From Acidobacteriota bacterium (lineage in GTDB: Bacteria > Acidobacteriota > Terriglobia > Terriglobales > Acidobacteriaceae): a DNA stretch of 36,872 nucleotides. This document shows, in pieces, positions 26,607 through 33,612 of this stretch (within the stretch, counting starts at the first letter, position 1; the number at the start of each line of letters is the position of its first letter). The stretch spans positions 1-36,872 of the forward strand of contig JAJZDM010000029.1 in NCBI GenBank assembly GCA_021806005.1, in the 5' to 3' direction. Both the position numbers and the translations under genes were made by a program. The notes below the pieces were generated by a model, which was given only the letters and a program-made list of their open reading frames with translations, was not told the origin of the DNA and did not search any database.

Positions 26607-27692
26607 GTGCGGATCATTCATCGCTTGACGTCAGTTGTCTTTGCCACGCTGGTGGCTTCGTTTGGTTGCTACGCCCAGTCCCCCGCCGGGAACGGGAGCG
26701 GGGTTTCCGCGGTGAGTTCATCCCCCGAAGGGGTCAGGACGGGTGTTCCGCTATCGCCGGCGATGGAACATCGCATCGAGGTTCTGCTGCGCAGCAAGGC
26801 GGAGCTGCCCCCCGGTGCGACCATCAGCGTCACGACTCCGCAGCCCGCCACGGTGCCCGGTTACGAAACCGTCTTCGTCACCTTTACGGCGGAGGGCAAG
26901 ACCTCGCGGCCGATCAGCTTTCTCATCGCCAATGACGGGAAGACCCTGGCCCAGTTCGTCCGCTACGACATCTCCGCCGACCCCCGCACCATGATCCCGG
27001 ACGCCGGCCGTCCCTTTCGCGGCGGCCCGGCATCGGCTCCTGTGGTTATGGTCAACTTCGACGATCTTGAGTGCCCGTTCTGCGCCCGTTTTCATGACAG
27101 CCTGTTTCCTGCCATCACCCAGCGCTACGGGGACAAGGTGCACATCGCCTACGTAGACTTTCCACTTGACCAGCACCCCTGGGCCATGCACGCCGCCGTG
27201 GACGTCAACTGCCTGGCCCAGCAGTCCCAGACCGGCTACTGGAACCTGGTGGATTACATTCACCATCACCACGACGAGATCGGGACCGCCAGTTTGACCG
27301 ATTCATCTGACGCGAACGCGAAGGCCACCGCCGGCACACCCCCTGCCGGAACGCCCCAGCACACCCTGGAACGCAGCTACGCGCAACTGGACCAACTTAC
27401 CCGCGAGCAGGGAGCCTTTCAGAAGGTGGATGCAGCCGCGCTCGATGCCTGTGTCAAAAAACAGGACACCTCCGCGATCAACGCCGAACTCCGCGAAGGA
27501 GCCTCCCTGAATATCGATTCCACGCCCACCTACTACATCAACGGCGCAAAGTATGAGGGGGCGCTGCCGCTGGATTACATCTTCTCCCAGATCGACGCAG
27601 CCCTGCGGGCCGAGGGGGTCGCTCCTCCTCCGGCGGGTATCCCCGCCGCGGCAACGCCCAAAGCGCCGTCCACCTCCGGGCCCGTCCAATAG
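26607..27692 (+). CDS. DsbA-family periplasmic thiol oxidoreductase
   Basis: A 361-residue exported thioredoxin-fold protein. The start at GTG 26607 gives a clean signal peptide (RIIHRLTSVVFATLVASFGCYAQ). Residues 45-130 form an extra N-terminal domain. The thioredoxin-like domain (about 140-335) has the active site C156-P-F-C159 in DDLECPFCARFHDSLFP and the cis-proline in STPTYYING (Pro307). It belongs to the PF13462-like group with a helical insertion (His-rich YIHHHHDEI, 218-226). The tail is Pro/Ala-rich. A TCTAAT box ends 9 bases before the GTG; AAGGA lies too close to be a usual ribosome-binding site. It could oxidise or isomerise envelope protein cysteines, including those of the nearby LptD (inference from context). 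No dsbB is seen. Confidence 0.88.
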   Translation: MRIIHRLTSVVFATLVASFGCYAQSPAGNGSGVSAVSSSPEGVRTGVPLSPAMEHRIEVLLRSKAELPPGATISVTTPQPATVPGYETVFVTFTAEGKTSRPISFLIANDGKTLAQFVRYDISADPRTMIPDAGRPFRGGPASAPVVMVNFDDLECPFCARFHDSLFPAITQRYGDKVHIAYVDFPLDQHPWAMHAAVDVNCLAQQSQTGYWNLVDYIHHHHDEIGTASLTDSSDANAKATAGTPPAGTPQHTLERSYAQLDQLTREQGAFQKVDAAALDACVKKQDTSAINAELREGASLNIDSTPTYYINGAKYEGALPLDYIFSQIDAALRAEGVAPPPAGIPAAATPKAPSTSGPVQ

Positions 27693-27988
27693 ACCTGGGT
27701 TTCTGAAATCAGATCTGTCGAGGCCAGTGTCTTGCTGCGTCGTTTTGGCGTGCCACCCGCAGTCCCTTTGCGGGCCAGAGCGGATGCTGTTGGCGTGGTC
27801 CCCGGGAGATGGGAGGACGGATCCTTTCTATCTTTCTGTTGTTAAAGGGATTATTCGCCGCCGATTTGATCCATTCCGGGGTCCGCGGTTGGGCCGATCA
27901 TCGCACCGGAGCACTCTCCCGAAGTACACTGAAGTTGATACGCGAAACCTGCCTTTCGCATGCCTGAATCTACATCCTGGAGCCGTCG

Positions 27989-29698
27989 TTGAAGATCGTT
28001 CTCGCAGAAAAAGTCTCTCCCGCCACTCTCGCCATCTTTCAAAAGGAACCGGACTGGAAGGTTGTCACCGCAGACCAGATCGCACCCGGTGGTCTGGCCA
28101 CTGAGCTCGCCGATGCCGACGCCCTGGTGGTGCGTTCCGCGGTTCAGGCCGATGCCGCCCTGCTGGCGGCCGCTCCGAAACTGCGCATCATCGGCCGTGC
28201 CGGCGTGGGTGTGGACAACATCGACGCCGAGGAGGCCACCCGCCGCGGCATCGTGGTGATGAACACCCCCGGCGCCAACGCCGTTGCCGTCGCAGAGCTC
28301 ACGCTTGGCCTGATGATCGCCATGTGCCGCGGTATCATCCGTGCCAACGCCGGCATGCACGCTGCGCGCTGGGAGAAGAAGTCCCTGCAGGGCTCCGAAC
28401 TGCGGGGCAAGACGCTGGGTATCGTTGGCCTCGGCCGCGTTGGTCTGGAGGTCGCCCGGCGCGCCCAGGCCTTCGGTATGAACGTCATCGGTTATGACCC
28501 CTTCATCGCCCCGGTCATCGCCCGGGAGAATCACGTTGCTCTGCTCACCCTGGAGGAGGTCTTCTCCAGTTCGGACTTTCTCTCCCTGCACGTCGGCCTC
28601 ACCCCCCAGACCGAGGGTCTGATCAATCAACGCTCCATCGCCGGGATGAAGAAGGGAATCCGCATCGTCAACTGCGCGCGGGGCGAGCTGATTGTCGACC
28701 AGGCACTGGCGGAGGCCATTCACTCCGGCCACGTCGCAGGAGCCGCCCTGGACGTCTTTCGCCAGGAGCCGCTCAAGGAGTCGCCGTACTTTGGCCTGGA
28801 GCAGGTGCTGCTCAGCCCGCACATCGCCGGGTCCACGGACGAGGCCCAGGAGGCGATTGGCATCCAGCTCGCCAACCAGGTTCGTGACTATCTCAAGCTG
28901 GGTGTGGTGCAGAACGCCGTCAACGCGGCCTCTCTGAGTGAAGAGGAGTACGCGGAGGTTTCGCCGTATGTGGAGATGGCCTCCCGCCTGGGCCAGTTGC
29001 TCAGCCACGCCGGCGGCTCCGGCGACACTGCCGCCTCCCGGGGTTCGGTTGATGGCATCTCACTCACCTACAACGGACGGCTGGCTGTGCTGAAGACGGA
29101 TATGATCCGCAACGCCGCCATCGCCGGTGTGCTTTATGGAGCGGACGGCGTCAACCGCATCAACGCAATGGCTGCCGCAGCAGAGCGAGGCATCCGCATC
29201 CAGGAACAGAAGCAGGAGCAGGTCACCGGCGGCACCGGCTCGACGCTGACGCTGACCCTGCACTGGACACGCCAGGCCGGCAGCGGCCAGCAGGGAGTGC
29301 AGGATGGCCTCTGGACCGGCGTGGCCACGGTCCTCCACGGCCGCTCCCCGCGCCTGCTCCGCTACGACAATATCGACATTGAGGCCGAACTGGCCGGCAC
29401 CTTGATGATCTTCCGCAACCAGGACGTTCCCGGCGTGATCGGCCGCATCGGCACCATCCTGGGTGAGTCCGGGCTGAATATCGCCAGCTTTGCTCTGGGC
29501 CGGGAGGTGCGCGGTGAGAGATCTGACACGGCTACTTCTGGGTCCACCCCCGGTCACGCTCTGGCCTTTGTGCAACTGGACGTCCCGACCGACAGCGCCT
29601 CGGCGCCGATCCAGGACGCCCTGCAACATGCCGTGGCGGCCCTTCGCCAGGTGGGGGCGATTACCAGCGTTCGCACAGTAGACCTCGGTAAGTTGTAA
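27989..29698 (+). CDS. serA: D-3-phosphoglycerate dehydrogenase
   Basis: Catalyses the first step of serine synthesis, oxidising 3-phosphoglycerate with NAD+. The 569-residue product is the long three-domain type: the substrate and Rossmann domains (about 1-310) with G147-L-G149-R-V-G152, catalytic Arg231 (NCARGELI), Glu260 (FRQEP) and His278 (SPHIAGST); an ASB-like regulatory domain (about 315-460); and a C-terminal ACT domain (about 470-569, DVPGVIGRIGTILGESGLNIASF) for serine feedback. A Ser/Thr-rich loop (RGERSDTATSGSTPGH) is inserted in the ACT domain. The start is a TTG at 27989 with TGGAG 8 bases upstream, giving the family N-terminus MKIVLAEKVS. It precedes the SurA-like gene by 54 bases and may be co-transcribed. 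Confidence 0.95.
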   Translation: MKIVLAEKVSPATLAIFQKEPDWKVVTADQIAPGGLATELADADALVVRSAVQADAALLAAAPKLRIIGRAGVGVDNIDAEEATRRGIVVMNTPGANAVAVAELTLGLMIAMCRGIIRANAGMHAARWEKKSLQGSELRGKTLGIVGLGRVGLEVARRAQAFGMNVIGYDPFIAPVIARENHVALLTLEEVFSSSDFLSLHVGLTPQTEGLINQRSIAGMKKGIRIVNCARGELIVDQALAEAIHSGHVAGAALDVFRQEPLKESPYFGLEQVLLSPHIAGSTDEAQEAIGIQLANQVRDYLKLGVVQNAVNAASLSEEEYAEVSPYVEMASRLGQLLSHAGGSGDTAASRGSVDGISLTYNGRLAVLKTDMIRNAAIAGVLYGADGVNRINAMAAAAERGIRIQEQKQEQVTGGTGSTLTLTLHWTRQAGSGQQGVQDGLWTGVATVLHGRSPRLLRYDNIDIEAELAGTLMIFRNQDVPGVIGRIGTILGESGLNIASFALGREVRGERSDTATSGSTPGHALAFVQLDVPTDSASAPIQDALQHAVAALRQVGAITSVRTVDLGKL

Positions 29699-29705
29699 AC
29701 TTATA

Positions 29706-29731
29706 GGGCTGCGGCGTTTACTCCGCAGCCC
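29706..29731 (+). other. Stem-loop between serA and the SurA-like gene
   Basis: GGGCTGCGG and CCGCAGCCC form a perfect 9-bp stem with an 8-base loop, 8 bases after the serA stop and 21 bases before the next ATG. AAAA rather than U follows, so it is not a plus-strand terminator by usual rules and may set differential expression or mRNA stability. Confidence 0.6.
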
Positions 29732-29752
29732 AAAACCCAGGAATCCTCCCCG

Positions 29753-30817
29753 ATGCCTAAGTCTTTTCGCTCGATCCGTACCCGTCTCGCGTCTTCTCTT
29801 GCCATTGCGCTCGTCTTTCTCGCGGGATGTCACAAAGGTCCGCAGCAGGGTGTTGTCGCCACCGTGAACGGCAACCCCATCTTCCAGACCGAGGTCGACA
29901 AAGCCTATCAGGCCCAACTGGCCTCCAACGCTCAGCAGCGGACCCCCACGCAGGATCAGGAGGACTCGCTCAAGCTGAACATCCTGCACACGTTGATCGT
30001 TGAGGCTATCATCGATCAACGCGCCGGCAAGCAGGGCCTGACGGCTACGGACGCCGAGGTGGACGCCAAACTGGCGGAGATGAAGGCCCCGTATACGGAA
30101 GAGCAGTTCCAGGCCAAGCTGAAGGCCTCCAACCTGACCCTGGATGAACTTCGGCGCGATGTTCGCCGCAGCATCACGGAAGACAAGCTGCTGAACAAGG
30201 AGATCAACTCCCGCATCAACGTCAGCGACGCCGACGTCACCAACTACTACAACAGCCACAAGGCGGACTTCAACCTGATCGAGCCGGCCTATCATCTGGC
30301 CCAGATCGAGGTGACTGACCAGGGATCCGGACAGGCCGGTAACCTGCAGAACAACAAGGCAGCCAACGACGCCGACGCGCGCAAGAAGATCCAGGCGATC
30401 AAGAACCGTATCGACTCCGGAGAGGATTTCGGCGAGCTAGCCGCCAACTTCTCTGAGAATCCCCAGACTGCACCCAACGGCGGGGATATGGGCTTCATCA
30501 CCGAATCGCAGCTCAAGACCAACCCTACGATCTACGACTCCATCGTCCGGCTCAATCCGGGGCAGACCACGGATATTATCCCCCAGATCGATGCCACCAC
30601 CCACAAGCCTGTGGCGTACTTCATCTTCAAGCTCATCAGCAAAGACTCCGCGGGCCAGCGCGATCTCAACGATCCACGTGTGCAGCAGAGCATCCGCCAA
30701 CAACTCCATGACAGCCGCGCCCAGCTTCTCAAGTCCGCCTACTTTGAGATCCTCACCGATCAGACCAAGGTAGAGAACTTCTTCGCCGAAGAGGTCTTCA
30801 AACGGGATGCTCAGTAG
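29753..30817 (+). CDS. SurA-like peptidyl-prolyl isomerase lipoprotein
   Basis: A 354-residue periplasmic chaperone of the SurA/PrsA/PpiD group. The signal peptide ends in the lipobox LAGC with Cys26, so it is membrane-tethered, unlike soluble E. coli SurA. The SurA N-terminal chaperone domain spans about 35-165 (VVATVNGNPIFQTEVDKAYQ, LIVEAIIDQRAGKQGLTATDAEVDAKLAEM). One parvulin (PPIC) domain follows at about 180-305, with YHLAQIEV, NFSENPQTAPNGGDMGFI and VRLNPGQTTDI. A final helix (about 310-350) completes the chaperone module. E. coli SurA has two parvulin domains; here there is one. It lies downstream of serA and 7 kb from lptD. No strong ribosome-binding site; AGGA lies about 10 bases upstream. 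Confidence 0.9.
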   Translation: MPKSFRSIRTRLASSLAIALVFLAGCHKGPQQGVVATVNGNPIFQTEVDKAYQAQLASNAQQRTPTQDQEDSLKLNILHTLIVEAIIDQRAGKQGLTATDAEVDAKLAEMKAPYTEEQFQAKLKASNLTLDELRRDVRRSITEDKLLNKEINSRINVSDADVTNYYNSHKADFNLIEPAYHLAQIEVTDQGSGQAGNLQNNKAANDADARKKIQAIKNRIDSGEDFGELAANFSENPQTAPNGGDMGFITESQLKTNPTIYDSIVRLNPGQTTDIIPQIDATTHKPVAYFIFKLISKDSAGQRDLNDPRVQQSIRQQLHDSRAQLLKSAYFEILTDQTKVENFFAEEVFKRDAQ

Positions 30818-30902
30818 AGCGTCGTCTCTGTTACCGGGTTGTATCCGCTGAAAGAGGCTCAGGCCTCAGCGCCCTCTCAACAGGCCACAGGAGAAACCGC
30901 TC

Positions 30903-31265
30903 ATGAACTCAACCGGCCAAAGCTTGCGACGTATCTGCGGCCTGATCGTTCTCTGCCCCCTGTTCTCCGGCTGCCGCCCTGCGCTGCCCCCACCTACCCC
31001 GCTCAACCAACTGAACGCGCAGCAGCGGAGCGGTTACCGGGTCTTCCAGGGTTACTGCGCCCAGTGCCACGACGATCGCGACTCGGATTCTCTGCACGGT
31101 CCGCCTCTGCTGGGGGTCTTCAAGCAGCCCTACTTCCCCAGTGGAGCCCCGGCCAACGATGAGCGCATGCGCGTGACCCTCCAGGAGGGTCACGGCCTGA
31201 TGCCTCCCATCAACATCACCTCCCAGCAGACGCAGGATCTGCTCGCCTACCTGCACACACTGTAA
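30903..31265 (+). CDS. Monohaem cytochrome c lipoprotein
   Basis: A 120-residue exported protein. The signal sequence ends in the lipobox FSGC (Cys24), so the protein is lipid-anchored in the envelope. The haem site is C52-A-Q-C55-H56, and the likely axial Met100 lies in GHGLMPPINIT, as in class I cytochromes c. The C-terminal helix is TSQQTQDLLAYLHTL. It probably carries electrons in the periplasm or inner membrane; no oxidase or dehydrogenase is adjacent to name a partner. AGGAG lies about 10 bases before the ATG. It is 85 bases after the SurA-like gene on the same strand and may share its transcript. Confidence 0.92.
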   Translation: MNSTGQSLRRICGLIVLCPLFSGCRPALPPPTPLNQLNAQQRSGYRVFQGYCAQCHDDRDSDSLHGPPLLGVFKQPYFPSGAPANDERMRVTLQEGHGLMPPINITSQQTQDLLAYLHTL

Positions 31266-31479
31266 GGCCAGAGCTGCTGATAACCTCTGCAGAACCGCAT
31301 CGGCCAGCTTCAGGGCGGAAGGATCCTCTGGATCCGGAGCGCCGGGGTATTCGGTTCCCAATCTGCAACAGGGCTGCCGGGATCCCGCGCCTTGAGTGAC
31401 GCCCACGAGGGGACCGGCATCAGGTTACACTTGCTGTAAATTGGCCTTCGTCCCCGGACCAATCTCCAGACCCACCCTC

Positions 31480-31962
31480 ATGAACCCAGCCGACCCTCAC
31501 TCCGCCGCCTCAGCCTCCCATCCTACGGATCGGGAGCCCGCCAGTGGGGAGCCAGCCGCGCAGCCTGCGGCACAGGACGCCGGCTTCACCTCGCGCCACC
31601 TTCCCGGCACACCGGCCGGTGAACTCCGGGGCATGCTGCCGGGCATGGTCTTCATCGCGCTCTATCTTCTGCTTCTGGCTGCGCTCAATGCCGTGGCGGC
31701 GCTGCATGGAGTGTACGGCGTCGGGGTGGCCCGTTATGGCATCTTCCTTCTCTGCACGCTGATGCTGATCGGTGTCTTTGGCTTCCTGCGCCTGCGCCGC
31801 TGGGGATGGGCTCTGGTGACGGCGGGCTTTCTTCTGCTGGCCGCCGGCGATTTTTACTATTACTCCCGAAAGCACATCGGATTTCTGCTCATCCGAGCCC
31901 TCTTCAGCATCGTCTTCTTTCTCTACCTGAGCCGCACCGAGGTCCGCGAGCGCCTGCAATAG
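31480..31962 (+). CDS. Four-helix membrane protein of unknown function
   Basis: A 160-residue protein. The first 45 residues are hydrophilic and Ala/Pro/Ser-rich; four hydrophobic helices follow at about 52-77 (MLPGMVFIALYLLLLAALNA), 85-107, 111-128 (ALVTAGFLLLAAGDFYYYS) and 133-152. The C-terminus is charged (SRTEVRERLQ). No catalytic motif is visible and I do not recognise the family. No ribosome-binding site is seen before the ATG at 31480; a TACACT box lies about 50 bases upstream. A large hairpin follows the stop. Confidence 0.75.
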   Translation: MNPADPHSAASASHPTDREPASGEPAAQPAAQDAGFTSRHLPGTPAGELRGMLPGMVFIALYLLLLAALNAVAALHGVYGVGVARYGIFLLCTLMLIGVFGFLRLRRWGWALVTAGFLLLAAGDFYYYSRKHIGFLLIRALFSIVFFLYLSRTEVRERLQ

Positions 31963-31966
31963 AAGG

Positions 31967-32007
31967 GGCGGGTGCGCGCCTTCCGGGGGAGGAGGCGCTC
32001 ACCCGCC
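31967..32007. terminator. Bidirectional hairpin between convergent genes
   Basis: GGCGGGTG (31967-31974) pairs with CACCCGCC (32000-32007), and an inner GCGCC...GGCGC stem extends it. It lies 5 bases after one stop and 20 bases after the stop of the opposing small gene. There is no U tract on either side. Confidence 0.5.
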
Positions 32008-32026
32008 GATGCGTGATGGGCGAGGG

Positions 32027-32314
32027 TTAAGCGGACTTGCCGCTGGACCGTGGCTGGACGGCTTCCTGCTGCAGGAAGAGCCACTTGAGGACGTTTCTCG
32101 GCGTCACACGCACCCGAGCAGGAACGGTGGGGAAGACAGGAGCCTCCGTGGCGAGCGGCAACGCCTCTCCTTGCAGAGCTTCCTGCCGCAGGTTCTCCTG
32201 ATGCGGCAGGGCGCGTATCCGGCGGCGCAACGCGCGGCTGGGATAGGTGTCGATCATCAGCGGCGAGAGCACAAGACTGGTAGCTGCAAGCGCGAGAACG
32301 AAGTCGTAGAACAT
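32027..32314 (-). CDS. Small single-pass membrane protein, hypothetical
   Basis: A 95-residue reading frame on the opposite strand to its neighbours. The N-terminus is a membrane segment (FYDFVLALAATSLVLSPLMIDTY, about 2-24), followed by a basic patch (RALRRRIRALPH) and a Gln/Glu/Pro-rich tail. AGGG lies 8 bases before the ATG. It sits alone between a hairpin and the lipA promoter. Position, ribosome-binding site and a clean membrane anchor suggest a real gene; no domain or function is recognised, and a chance frame is possible. Confidence 0.55.
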   Translation of the reverse strand: MFYDFVLALAATSLVLSPLMIDTYPSRALRRRIRALPHQENLRQEALQGEALPLATEAPVFPTVPARVRVTPRNVLKWLFLQQEAVQPRSSGKSA

Positions 32315-32434
32315 ATCGGCCCTATCGACAAATCGTCAGTAGCGCATTAGTCCGGCCTTGGGTCGTCTCAAAACAGGACATGCGGGGTGAGACGCCACAA
32401 CCGGTCGCGGTACCGCTCGCCCCCACCGCCAGGA

Positions 32435-32463
32435 TTGGGCTCGGGCCCGAAACCATCTACAAT
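32435..32463 (+). promoter_or_regulatory. Promoter of lipA
   Basis: TTGGGC (32435-32440), a 17-base spacer and TACAAT (32458-32463) form a good sigma-70 promoter. The start site would be near 32470, leaving a 55-base leader before the GTG start. Confidence 0.7.
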
Positions 32464-32524
32464 CCTTAAAGCAGCCTCTTTGGGCGCAGACGGAATCTTC
32501 AGGCTGTATCCGTAGATCAAATCC

Positions 32525-33511
32525 GTGTCCCAGAGAGAAGTCCTGCAACAGGTGGAACCAGACTCAGCCGTGGCCCCTCTCGTCCAATCCGACAGCCTGA
32601 TTCAGATCGATCTGGCCCCCCGCAAACCGGCCCCCAAGCCGGAGTGGTTGAAGGCCCGCGCCCCGATGGGCGAGACCTTTCACAACCTCAAGGTTCTGGC
32701 TCGCAACCTCAACCTGCACACGGTCTGTGAGAGCGCCCACTGCCCGAACATCGGCGAGTGCTGGAACCACAAGACGGCTACCTTCATGATGCTGGGCAAT
32801 CTTTGCACCCGTCGCTGCGGCTTCTGCGCCGTGCCCAAGGGCAAGCCGGAACCGATCGACCAGGCCGAGCCCACCCGCGTGGCCGAGGCCGTGGCCACCC
32901 TTGGCCTGGCCTATGCCGTGGTTACCAGCGTCAATCGCGACGATGACAATCTGGGCGCCGCGCAGGCCTTCGTGAAGGTTATCGAGGAGATTCGCCGCCT
33001 CTCTCCCGGAACCCAGGTGGAGGTTCTCACCCCGGACTTCCAAGGCGTTCCGGAGGCCCGCCGCATGGTGGTGGCCGCTCGCCCGGAGATCCTGAATCAC
33101 AACATCGAGACGGTGCCGCGCCTCTACCCCATCGCCAAATCGGGCGGCCGCTACCAGCGCAGCCTGGAGTTTCTGGCAGAGGCCAGGCGCGAGGCCGACG
33201 ACATCTCCGGTGCGCCGTCTCTGGTGACCAAGACCGGGATCATCGTCGGTCTTGGCGAGGAGATGCACGAGTTGCTCAGCGTCTTCCGCGACCTTGCCGA
33301 CCGGAGGGTGGATATCCTCACCATCGGCCAGTACCTCCGTCCCAGCCGTGACCACCTGCCGATGTCCCGTTTCTACACGCCGGAGGAGTTTGCCTTCCTC
33401 AAGCACGAGGCGCTGCAGATGGGCTTCCGCCACGTGGAGTCCGGCCCGCTGGTGCGCAGCAGCTACCACGCCCATGAACAGGCTGAGTCTACCCGGAGCC
33501 ACTCCCAGTAG
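32525..33511 (+). CDS. lipA: Lipoyl synthase
   Basis: A radical-SAM enzyme that inserts two sulfurs into octanoyl groups on the lipoyl domains of 2-oxoacid dehydrogenases and the glycine-cleavage H protein. The 328-residue product carries both [4Fe-4S] sites: the auxiliary cluster Cys68, Cys73, Cys79 (CESAHCPNIGEC) and the radical-SAM CxxxCxxC Cys94, Cys98, Cys101 (CTRRCGFC). The C-terminal RSSYHA (Arg311-Ser313) supplies the serine ligand of the auxiliary cluster. The GTG at 32525 lacks an obvious ribosome-binding site and an alternative GTG lies 9 codons later. lipB is not adjacent. It depends on Fe-S assembly, as made by the isc genes 21 kb away. Confidence 0.96.
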   Translation: MSQREVLQQVEPDSAVAPLVQSDSLIQIDLAPRKPAPKPEWLKARAPMGETFHNLKVLARNLNLHTVCESAHCPNIGECWNHKTATFMMLGNLCTRRCGFCAVPKGKPEPIDQAEPTRVAEAVATLGLAYAVVTSVNRDDDNLGAAQAFVKVIEEIRRLSPGTQVEVLTPDFQGVPEARRMVVAARPEILNHNIETVPRLYPIAKSGGRYQRSLEFLAEARREADDISGAPSLVTKTGIIVGLGEEMHELLSVFRDLADRRVDILTIGQYLRPSRDHLPMSRFYTPEEFAFLKHEALQMGFRHVESGPLVRSSYHAHEQAESTRSHSQ

Positions 33512-33612
33512 ACGTACATGCCAAGGTAAACCTGCTCCGCGCCTCAGGAACGGTACAGGTGGTGCTTCCGTGAACGGGACGCTGTTTGATGGAAGAGCAA
33601 GCCTCCGCCGGA

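Noticed and set aside
27851-30295. Minus-strand frames of 385 and 411 codons opposite serA and the SurA-like gene
   Set aside because: Antisense shadows; no motifs, and the sense genes are unambiguous.
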